Of a stretch of DNA of 51,534 nt, positions 45,598 through 51,534 are shown piece by piece. A program made the position numbers and the translations under genes. The stretch spans positions 1-51,534 of the forward strand of contig NZ_RRCH01000042.1 in assembly GCF_003862495.1 (NCBI RefSeq), in the 5' to 3' direction. Below the pieces are notes generated by a model. That model did not search any database, was not told where the DNA came from, and saw only the letters and a list, made by a program, of their open reading frames with translations. The first letter of the stretch is position 1. Every line of letters begins with the position of its first letter. The stretch comes from Halocatena pleomorpha (GTDB lineage: Archaea; Halobacteriota; Halobacteria; Halobacteriales; Haloarculaceae).

Positions 45598-46416
45598 ATG
45601 GTTACAAAGAGCATGGAAATGAAATCATTCCAGTGTGCAGTGCTTCTCATCCTCGTGGTCGGGCTTGCAGGCTGTTCGGGACTGTCTCCATCCGAATCTA
45701 CCTCCTACCCGACGGGATACAACGAGTCCGGAATCGTCGATCCTGAGCTGGCTGCTGACCAGCACGCGACCGCGTTGTCCGAACACGACAATTACACCGA
45801 ACGGATGAGAATCACGAGTCCGACACTCGATGGGTTCGTCACAACGACGATCCGAACCGACACCGTTGAGAACCGATCAGCAGCGGCGTTGGAGATCAAC
45901 AACTCCGGAGAGACGTTCATGGACTCGAAAATGTACCACGACGGCACGAAGCGATACACGAACACTCAGATAGACGTGTACGGTGACACGTATGCAACGG
46001 GGAACGAATCACTGTCATCGTTCCAGGACAGCCTGGTGAACACCTCCCAAATCGATAATTGGCTCGCAAACATCAGTTTCGAGGCAGCGGGAACGGTGAC
46101 CCGTGACGGTGCAACGCTCTACCGGTACAACTCGACCGGGGTGGACGACCCTGAAGCGTTCTTCTACACCACCGAATTCGTCACGATCGACGCCATCGAG
46201 TCGGTCGACAGCACGCTCCTCGTTGACGAGAAAGGACTCATCCGCGTGTTCGAAGTCACGGTAACGCACAGTTCGGATGGCGAGACCGAGGAGGGAACGA
46301 TCAGCTACCGCGTTACCGACATCGACGCCACGGCCGTCGAGAAACCCGACTGGCTCGGAGCGGCCAAGGCCTACGCCGAACCGAACGGCTCCGAACCGGT
46401 CGTGAAAAAGCAGTGA
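45598..46416 (+). CDS. Secreted lipoprotein, array member 1
   Basis: 272 residues. Signal with lipobox GLAGC (VLLILVVGLAGCSGLSPSES), so lipid-anchored on the outside. The mature part opens YPTGYNESGIVDPELAADQHATALSEHDNYT and ends with TVTRDGATLYRYNSTG, then TVEKPDW in the paralogues' form (AVEKPDWLG). Family recalled as haloarchaeal DUF7537, unverified. Starts at 45598 (MVTKSMEMKS) or 45619 are both possible. No catalytic residues; beta-rich, ligand-binding-like. The next paralogue follows 140 bases on. Confidence 0.8.
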   Translation: MVTKSMEMKSFQCAVLLILVVGLAGCSGLSPSESTSYPTGYNESGIVDPELAADQHATALSEHDNYTERMRITSPTLDGFVTTTIRTDTVENRSAAALEINNSGETFMDSKMYHDGTKRYTNTQIDVYGDTYATGNESLSSFQDSLVNTSQIDNWLANISFEAAGTVTRDGATLYRYNSTGVDDPEAFFYTTEFVTIDAIESVDSTLLVDEKGLIRVFEVTVTHSSDGETEEGTISYRVTDIDATAVEKPDWLGAAKAYAEPNGSEPVVKKQ

Positions 46417-46555
46417 ACTACTCCGTCTACCTGTCACCGTTCGTAGCGTCATTCAGGTAACTACTATCTATATAAACTGTTTAAATCACGCAAGTGATGA
46501 ACTCAGTTTGGTATGAAAACGTAACTATTATATTTAGATCTGATGCGTTTTACGC

Positions 46556-47377
46556 ATGAAAGCGCGGTACGTGTCGACGTTGTGTCTTGTCGTTGCGATC
46601 ATGCTGGCCGGTTGTGCAGGCGTCTCTCCGTTTGGGAGTAACGCGTCTGATACCAGCACGCCACCGAACCAGACTGAGGCGACAGTTACCACGACTGACG
46701 AAGCCGATATTTCGTTCCCCGCTGGCTATGCTGAATCGGGGATCGCTGATCCCGAAACGGCGGCCGACCAGCACCAGGCGGCGTTGTCCGAGTACGACAA
46801 CCACACCCGGAACCTGACGATCATGGACGGTGCATCCAAATCGAAGATATATATCACGTCTCAGATCGATGTCGCTGAAAAACGTGGCGCTATGAAGATC
46901 TCGACCGTTCGGGCTGGAAACAGCCTATTTAATGAGACAACATATCACGAAGAAGGCACCACTTACGACAGTTCGAGTATTCTCGGTGCTGATCGGTACA
47001 ACACGACCAAGGAACCGTTTTCATCGTTCAAGGCGAATAACTCGAACGTCTCCGGTCTGGAAAATATGTTGGAAAACGTCAGCGTCAGAAACGCTGGGAC
47101 CGTTACTCATGACGGTGAAACGCTTTTCCGGTACAACGCGACCAACGTGAGCAAAGCAGAACCGTTCGTTTCAACAGTTCAACCGGTTGATATCGACGCC
47201 GTTGAGTCGTTCAACGGGACGGTACTCGTTGATGAGGAAGGGATCATCCGGCAGTTTAAGACCACAACGACGTACGTAGATGAGGGCAAAACCGAAACCG
47301 CAACGATCAGCGTTCTGTTTACCGATATTGGGTCAACAGCCGTCAACAAGCCTGACTGGATCGAAACGGCCGAGTAA
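46556..47377 (+). CDS. Secreted lipoprotein, array member 2
   Basis: 273 residues with signal VSTLCLVVAIMLAGCAG (lipobox MLAGC). A Ser/Thr/Asn-rich linker (SNASDTSTPPNQTEATVTTT) leads to the common core: GYAESGIADPETAADQHQAALSEYDNHT, AGTVTHDGETLFRYNATN, and KPDWIETAE at the C-terminus. Many N-x-S/T sites are consistent with glycosylation in the envelope. It shares a 42-base stretch without a mismatch with member 3 near the 3' end (gene conversion or recent duplication). Confidence 0.85.
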   Translation: MKARYVSTLCLVVAIMLAGCAGVSPFGSNASDTSTPPNQTEATVTTTDEADISFPAGYAESGIADPETAADQHQAALSEYDNHTRNLTIMDGASKSKIYITSQIDVAEKRGAMKISTVRAGNSLFNETTYHEEGTTYDSSSILGADRYNTTKEPFSSFKANNSNVSGLENMLENVSVRNAGTVTHDGETLFRYNATNVSKAEPFVSTVQPVDIDAVESFNGTVLVDEEGIIRQFKTTTTYVDEGKTETATISVLFTDIGSTAVNKPDWIETAE

Positions 47378-47461
47378 CCGCCTAAGAGAAGTAGAGCAGT
47401 TCTGTTTGTTGTGCATCGATAATCACAAGAATAATACTACCACTCTATAATCCTTGAGTGT

Positions 47462-48262
47462 ATGAACACACGTTCACGGTTGGTCCTTGCTGTCGTTCTC
47501 GTAGTCGGATTGACGGGGTGTTCAGGACTGTCCCCGTTCGGTTCAGGCACTGCCTACCCGGACGGATACAACGAATCCGGGATTACTGATCCCGAGACAG
47601 CGGCCAACCAGCACAGTAAGGCGTTGTCCGAGTACGACTCCTATACATACAAAATGAATGTATCGAGTTCGAAGGATGTGGAGATGAACTTCACCATTCG
47701 AATTGACGAAGCCAACAAACAGTCTATTGCTGACATCACGGCCAACAGGAAAGAACAGGAAGTGATTCGTATGGAAATGTATCAAGAAAACAATACAACA
47801 TACGAGAAGACACAGATGCCCCTGCTCGGCACCATCTACAACACGAGTGAGGAGTCGTTCTCCTCGTTCCAGGAGAATCAGACGAACACGACTGATATGA
47901 ACGGGTGGTTCGCTAACGCCAGTTTCGAAGGGGCGGGAACGGTCACCCGCAACGGTGAAACGCTCTACCGGTACAACGCGACGGACGTGGACAATCCAGA
48001 AACGTACACTGACCTTACACAGAGTGCAACGATCGACTCCGTCGAAACGTTCAACGCCACAATCCTAGTCGATAAGGAAGGTATCCTCCGATCGTTAACG
48101 TTCGATATAACAGCCACCTCCTTCGGAAAAACGCAGAAGATGTCATCTGAAATTCGTATCACTGATATCGGGTCAACAGCCGTCAACAAGCCTGACTGGA
48201 TCGAAACGGCCAAATCACAATCCGGGTCGAACGACACGACTTTCTTCGAGATCGCGGCATAA
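47462..48262 (+). CDS. Secreted lipoprotein, array member 3
   Basis: 266 residues. Signal LVLAVVLVVGLTGC (lipobox GLTGC); the mature part begins SGLSPFGSGTAYPDGYNESGITDPETAANQHSKALSEYD. The C-terminal core is AGTVTRNGETLYRYNATDVDNPETY, then GSTAVNKPDWIETAK, as in member 2, with a short extra tail (SQSGSNDTTFFEIAA). Codons are more AT-rich in the middle third than in members 1 and 2. Divergent in the central region, conserved at both ends. Role unknown; surface receptor or substrate-binding protein are possible. Confidence 0.85.
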   Translation: MNTRSRLVLAVVLVVGLTGCSGLSPFGSGTAYPDGYNESGITDPETAANQHSKALSEYDSYTYKMNVSSSKDVEMNFTIRIDEANKQSIADITANRKEQEVIRMEMYQENNTTYEKTQMPLLGTIYNTSEESFSSFQENQTNTTDMNGWFANASFEGAGTVTRNGETLYRYNATDVDNPETYTDLTQSATIDSVETFNATILVDKEGILRSLTFDITATSFGKTQKMSSEIRITDIGSTAVNKPDWIETAKSQSGSNDTTFFEIAA

Positions 48263-48355
48263 GTGCGAAAGCAGTGGTAGAACAGGAAAGCCGCCAACAA
48301 ACGATTCCGAAACGGATGGGTTGTATGGTATTTTTCAATCGAATCGCGAGTAGCG

Positions 48356-49621
48356 TTAGGCGAGGTCGTGGATCGTGTCCGCGACTTTGCCGGCGAAATC
48401 GCTGGTAGAGAGTTTGGTGCCGCCGCTGATCTGGCGTTCGATGTCGTAGGTGACCTGTTTCGAGGTGATCGTTTCTTCGAGTGCGTCACGGATGAGGTCG
48501 GCGGCGTCGTCCCACCCCATGTAATCGAGCATGATGCGCCCAGAGAGGATCATGGCCGTGGGGTTGACCTTGTCCTGTCCAGCGTATTTGGGTGCCGACC
48601 CGTGAACGGGCTCAGCGAGGAACAAGCCGTCACCGATGTTTGCACCAGGTGCGATGCCGAGACCGCCGATCTGTGCGCCACACGCGTCCGAGAGGTAATC
48701 CCCGTTGAGGTTCGGCAGGGCGAGCACGTCGTACTGTGGGGTACGGGTGAGAATCTGCTGAAGCATGTTGTCCGCGATGCGGTCGTTGACAACGACCGCG
48801 TCCTCTGGTGGCTCGCCGTCGCGTTCCTCCCAGAGCGTATCCTCAGTGATGACCGCGTCGCCGTACTCCTCTGCGACTTCATAGCCCCAGTCGCGGAACG
48901 CCCCTTCGGTGAACTTCATGATGTTACCCTTGTGAACCAACGTCACCGAATCCCGATCGTGTTCAAGGGCGTAGTCGATCGCCTTGCGGACCAGCCGCTT
49001 AGTGCCGAACTCCGAGATCGGTTTGATCCCGATTCCGACTGGGCCATCATGAATGGTGTCGTCGTATCCCATCTCCTGTTCGACGAACTCACGAACCTGT
49101 TCGACTTCCTCGGTCCCTGCCTCCCACTCGATGCCAGCGTACACGTCCTCGGTGTTCTCCCGGAACGTCACCATATCCATCTGATCCGGTCGAGAGACGG
49201 GAGAGGGAACACCGTCGAGATGGAACGTGGGCCGCATGTTCGTGTACAGATCAAGGCGCTTGCGCAACGCGACGTTCAGACTCCGAAAGCCTGCGCCGAC
49301 GGGCGTCGTCAGCGGTCCCTTGATCGAGACCTTGAACTCCTTCATCGCGTTGATCGTGTCGTCCGGCAGGTTCTCGTCGTATTTTTCGCGGGCGGACTCG
49401 CCAGCGAACACGCGCATCCAATTGATCTCTCGTCCCGTCGCCTCCGCAGCGGCCTGGAGCACAGTCTGAGCAGCCGGGCCGACGTCCGTTCCGATTCCAT
49501 CTCCGTAGATGATCGGAATAATCGGGTTGTCAGGAACATTGAGGTCGTCTGATTCGGCGTCTACCACCTCGATAGCCGCACCATCCTCTGGCACTTCAAC
49601 GCTATCGTAAACGGAAGCCAT
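48356..49621 (-). CDS. icd: Isocitrate dehydrogenase (NADP-type)
   Basis: 421 residues. Oxidative decarboxylation of isocitrate to 2-oxoglutarate in the TCA cycle. N-terminal GDGIGTDV, substrate-binding SLNVALRKRLDLYTNMRP (Ser at the phosphorylation-type position and Arg ligands), FRENTEDVYAG, and the metal-binding/NAD(P) block LNGDYLSDACGAQIGGLGIAPG. EPVHGSAPKYAG and AMILSGRIMLDYMG are family hallmarks. Homo-dimeric, cytoplasmic. The tail SDFAGKVADTIHDLA is typical of the bacterial-like Icd branch. Complete. Confidence 0.96.
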   Translation of the reverse strand: MASVYDSVEVPEDGAAIEVVDAESDDLNVPDNPIIPIIYGDGIGTDVGPAAQTVLQAAAEATGREINWMRVFAGESAREKYDENLPDDTINAMKEFKVSIKGPLTTPVGAGFRSLNVALRKRLDLYTNMRPTFHLDGVPSPVSRPDQMDMVTFRENTEDVYAGIEWEAGTEEVEQVREFVEQEMGYDDTIHDGPVGIGIKPISEFGTKRLVRKAIDYALEHDRDSVTLVHKGNIMKFTEGAFRDWGYEVAEEYGDAVITEDTLWEERDGEPPEDAVVVNDRIADNMLQQILTRTPQYDVLALPNLNGDYLSDACGAQIGGLGIAPGANIGDGLFLAEPVHGSAPKYAGQDKVNPTAMILSGRIMLDYMGWDDAADLIRDALEETITSKQVTYDIERQISGGTKLSTSDFAGKVADTIHDLA

Positions 49622-49943
49622 ACCAAAACTTCCGTCGTCAGGCTAAAAATTCTGCCGTTATCACCCCACCAACCTGAATGAACGATGAGGAACAATCGGC
49701 TTAGCGTTTGTATTCATCGATTACACGCCGCTCATCGCTTGTCAACTCACTACGAGTTCAAAGTACGATGAAAATTCAGGGTTGTGTCATTGTCGTGTCT
49801 CATCCCAAAACAGTCACGATCCGAAAAATATGGGCTGTCATTTCCGACATAGCTGTTCATTCGAACCGGACGATCAATCGATTACTCAGCGTTAACACCA
49901 TACATAGATGAAATATTTATGTTTTCATTGACGATACGAGATC
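49622..49943. other. Intergenic region between icd and methyltransferase
   Basis: 322 bases between divergent starts. A 67-codon open frame (49708-49911) has no haloarchaeal codon bias or family signs and is not called. The right end holds the TATA-like AATATTTATG at 49912-49921 for the methyltransferase. I see no strong hairpin. Confidence 0.4.
49912..49921 (+). promoter_or_regulatory. TATA box for methyltransferase
   Basis: AATATTTATG, centred 27 bases before the ATG at 49944; leaderless layout. Confidence 0.5.
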
Positions 49944-50672
49944 ATGTGTGATGATTTAGATCCGTTCGGTCGTGCGATCTACGATCACCATCGTGGAGAT
50001 CGGGGGGAACCGTTGCTCCAACATGGTGGGAACGAAACACGAGCGCATCCGATCGAGTCGTTCTACTTCGAGCGGTACGATCCGGACAGCGATCGGGGTG
50101 CGTTTCTGGATGCGTGGCTTTCGGGACCGCTTCTCGATATCGGAGCCGGTGTGGGACGCGACAGCCTGTATTTCCAACAGCAGTTCGAGACGGTTGCGAT
50201 TGAGGTGAGTGATCACCTCACAGAGACGATGCGCGAGCGCGGCGTAGCCGACGCCCGAACGGTCGACATGTTCGCGTTGGAGGAGGCGTTCGACAGGGAT
50301 CGATTCGGGTCGGTGCTCGTCTACGGCACACAGATCGGATTAACGCGATCGATGCAGGGCCTTCGACAATTTCTTGGTGCTCTCGCGTACGTCACAGACC
50401 ACGAGGGGACCGTCGTACTCCACGGCATCGATCCCGACCGGGGGGAGCCATCGGAACTGCCGGGCTTCCGGTCGGATCCGACGCCCGGCCTCGCTTACCG
50501 CGTGTTGCAGTTCGAATACGAGGGACAGAGGGGTGAGCCGCTGCTGTTCCGTCTGTTCAGCCCCGACCGACTCCGAGAAGCTGTCGTCGGCACCGGGTGG
50601 CGTGTCACCGAACTCGGAGGATCGTCGGATTTGGACGACCCGCATTATCAGGCCGCGCTGACGAAATCCTGA
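49944..50672 (+). CDS. SAM-dependent methyltransferase
   Basis: 242 residues, class I Rossmann fold: motif I LLDIGAGVGRDSLYF, motif II-like VAIEVSDHL, then ADARTVDMFALEEAF and VLVYGTQIGLTRSMQGLRQFLGALAYV. Binds S-adenosylmethionine; the acceptor is unknown. The C-terminal part (LPGFRSDPTPGLAYRVLQFEYEGQRG) is a substrate-side cap. No neighbours point to a pathway. Confidence 0.85.
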   Translation: MCDDLDPFGRAIYDHHRGDRGEPLLQHGGNETRAHPIESFYFERYDPDSDRGAFLDAWLSGPLLDIGAGVGRDSLYFQQQFETVAIEVSDHLTETMRERGVADARTVDMFALEEAFDRDRFGSVLVYGTQIGLTRSMQGLRQFLGALAYVTDHEGTVVLHGIDPDRGEPSELPGFRSDPTPGLAYRVLQFEYEGQRGEPLLFRLFSPDRLREAVVGTGWRVTELGGSSDLDDPHYQAALTKS

Positions 50673-50676
50673 CCCA

Positions 50677-50913
50677 CTACTGCGAACCTGACGACTCGGG
50701 AATGACTGCGTCCGCTTCGATCTCGACGCCCAGGCACGGATCGATGAGCCGTTGGACGTGGACCATCGTAGCAGCCGGTTGGATCTCTCCGAACACCTCC
50801 CAGTGTGCTCGGCCGATCTCCTCCCAATCATCAATAACGGTGACGAACAGTTGGGTCCGGGTCACGTCCTCATCGGTTGCGGTCGTCTTCGCCACATGGA
50901 CGACGCCGACCTT
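50677..50913 (-). pseudogene. RidA (YjgF)-family protein with internal deletion
   Basis: Reads HVAKTTATDED directly followed by VTRTQLFVTVIDDWEEIGRAHWEVFGEIQPAATMVHVQRLIDPCLGVEIEADAV. The C-terminal half (PAATMV...RLI..LVEIEADAV) is a good RidA match. In normal RidA proteins about 40 residues lie between TTATD and the V-x-R-T region, so this copy has lost them, and the first strands before HVAKTT are poor. A GTG at 50895 allows 72 residues. Enamine/imine deaminase activity is unlikely. It is convergent with the methyltransferase gene, with only 4 bases between them. Confidence 0.65.
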
Positions 50914-50956
50914 TCCGAATTGAAATGAAGACTCTTTCGAAGATCAAAACGGCGCG

Positions 50957-51534
50957 TTAGCTGCCAGCGTACCCTTTCTCGATGTCTTCGAGATCCTCGC
51001 CATCGACGGATGAGCGGAGGCTGTCCATACCGTCGTCACGGGAAACGTTAAAGTTGGTTTCTGCGAGTCCACTGACGCGCTCGGTTTCCTCGGGCGAGAG
51101 CGGCGGCGTTTCAGACGCAGCAGCCCACTCGTCAATGTCGGCAGTGGTTCGGAAGGTGGGCGTGACCGTGGCGACCTCGTCATGGCTGAGCAGCCACTGG
51201 ATGGCGGCTTGACCCATCGTTCGCTCCCCATCGCGTTCGAGGAACCGGAGTGAATCGACTTTCTCCCAGCCGGTTTCGTACCATTCGTCAGGACGGTACG
51301 CGCGGTGGTCGTCGTCGCCAAGCTCAGTGTCAGGAGTGACCTGCTCGTTGAGCAGACCGGAGGAGTGGGGAACACGAGGGATGAGACTCGTCTCCGCGTT
51401 CTGGTCACGGATCGTATCGATGAAATGCTGTCCCGGAACCTGTTCAAAAAGGTTGAACACGGTCTGAACGGCGTCAAACTCTTCTTCGATCGCGAACTCG
51501 CCTTCCGCGAGCCAACCGATCGAGGGACCGATCG
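50957..51534 (-). CDS. Aldo/keto reductase, C-terminal part (runs off window)
   Basis: The open frame extends to the window edge: IGPSIGWLAEGEFAIEEEFDAVQTVFNLFEQ... Features of the aldo/keto reductase C-terminal half are SLIPRVPHSSGLLNEQ (the GxL-type substrate/NADPH loop), the ETGWEKVDSLRFLERDGERTMGQAAIQWLLSHDEVATVTPTFRT block (helix that binds the cofactor) and the tail SGLAETNFNV. About 190 residues seen; the N-terminal catalytic Tyr/Asp/Lys lie upstream of the window. NAD(P)H-dependent carbonyl reduction; substrate unknown. Confidence 0.85.
   Translation of the reverse strand, partial: IGPSIGWLAEGEFAIEEEFDAVQTVFNLFEQVPGQHFIDTIRDQNAETSLIPRVPHSSGLLNEQVTPDTELGDDDHRAYRPDEWYETGWEKVDSLRFLERDGERTMGQAAIQWLLSHDEVATVTPTFRTTADIDEWAAASETPPLSPEETERVSGLAETNFNVSRDDGMDSLRSSVDGEDLEDIEKGYAGS

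Noticed and set aside
48368-49552. 394-codon plus-strand frame opposite icd
   Set aside because: Antisense frame of a highly conserved gene; the protein on the minus strand is unambiguous.
49708-49911. 67-codon open frame upstream of the methyltransferase
   Set aside because: Low third-position G/C, basic and AT-rich sequence, no motif; reads as chance ORF in intergenic DNA.

Overview
This window comes from a haloarchaeon (Halobacteria). The evidence is proteins rich in Asp and Glu, strong G/C preference at third codon positions, many leaderless promoters with a TATA-like box about 25-30 bases before the start codon, Tat-type (twin-Arg) lipoprotein and secretion signals, an intron-containing elongator tRNA-Met(CAT), and archaeal proteins (NMD3-like, RadA, archaeal-type SMC/ScpA, class II methionine aminopeptidase). 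I cannot name the genus. It looks like ordinary chromosome, mostly housekeeping genes, with several small decayed or accessory patches. I see no CRISPR array, rRNA, prophage or integrase.

Layout. 1-6.6 kb: methionine aminopeptidase, a small membrane protein, B12-dependent ribonucleotide reductase with a palindromic upstream site, a 37-residue zinc-finger protein, a cytochrome P450 with a TetR-like operator, and a small zinc-ribbon protein. 6.6-10.4 kb: tRNA-Met with intron, Tat-exported lipase, Tat-exported beta-propeller, a GNAT acetyltransferase, a small membrane protein and a truncated PIN-domain remnant. 10.5-14.2 kb: enolase-superfamily enzyme, SufS/SufU iron-sulfur assembly pair, second GNAT. 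14.2-20.5 kb: RadA, PspAB, HtpX, NMD3-like, a small conserved protein, an XPD-type iron-sulfur helicase. 20.6-22.0 kb: a decayed patch holding an SCP2-domain pseudogene (nonsense codon plus a 19-bp tandem duplication), a tRNA-like relic without a normal anticodon loop, one short gene and a cluster of hairpins.

22.0-26.2 kb: envelope genes: a lipoprotein with a polysaccharide-deacetylase-like domain, a DsbA-like lipoprotein coupled to a membrane protein carrying a Cys-Ala-Ser-Cys motif, and a two-domain rhodanese. 26.3-31.6 kb: the chromosome organisation operon (coiled-coil protein, SMC, ScpA) and a 34-residue ORF. 31.7-36.1 kb: purine salvage pair (MTA phosphorylase and a phosphoribosyltransferase), a broken ribbon-helix-helix gene, PEP synthase. 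36.2-39.9 kb: a YndJ-type membrane gene split in two by a TnpB-only IS605-family element; the two halves rejoin in frame when the element is removed.

39.9-45.1 kb: MfnA-type decarboxylase, small zinc-finger protein, RNB-domain ribonuclease, isocitrate lyase followed by a 31-bp hairpin repeated three times, zinc-ribbon/winged-helix protein. 45.2-48.3 kb: a tandem family of secreted lipoproteins (three complete, one 5'-truncated). 48.3 kb to end: isocitrate dehydrogenase, methyltransferase, an internally deleted RidA-like gene, and an aldo/keto reductase that runs off the window.

Genes that work together: SufS+SufU (Fe-S clusters, needed by the XPD-type helicase nearby); DUF7518-like+SMC+ScpA (chromosome structure); MTA phosphorylase+phosphoribosyltransferase (purine salvage); isocitrate lyase, isocitrate dehydrogenase and PEP synthase (the isocitrate branch point and gluconeogenesis); HtpX+PspAB (membrane stress). 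No wholly new multi-gene system is evident. The best candidates for new biology are the DsbA/CASC membrane pair, the tRNA-like relic with its neighbouring hairpin cluster, the TnpB element with a readable target and guide, and the lipoprotein array.
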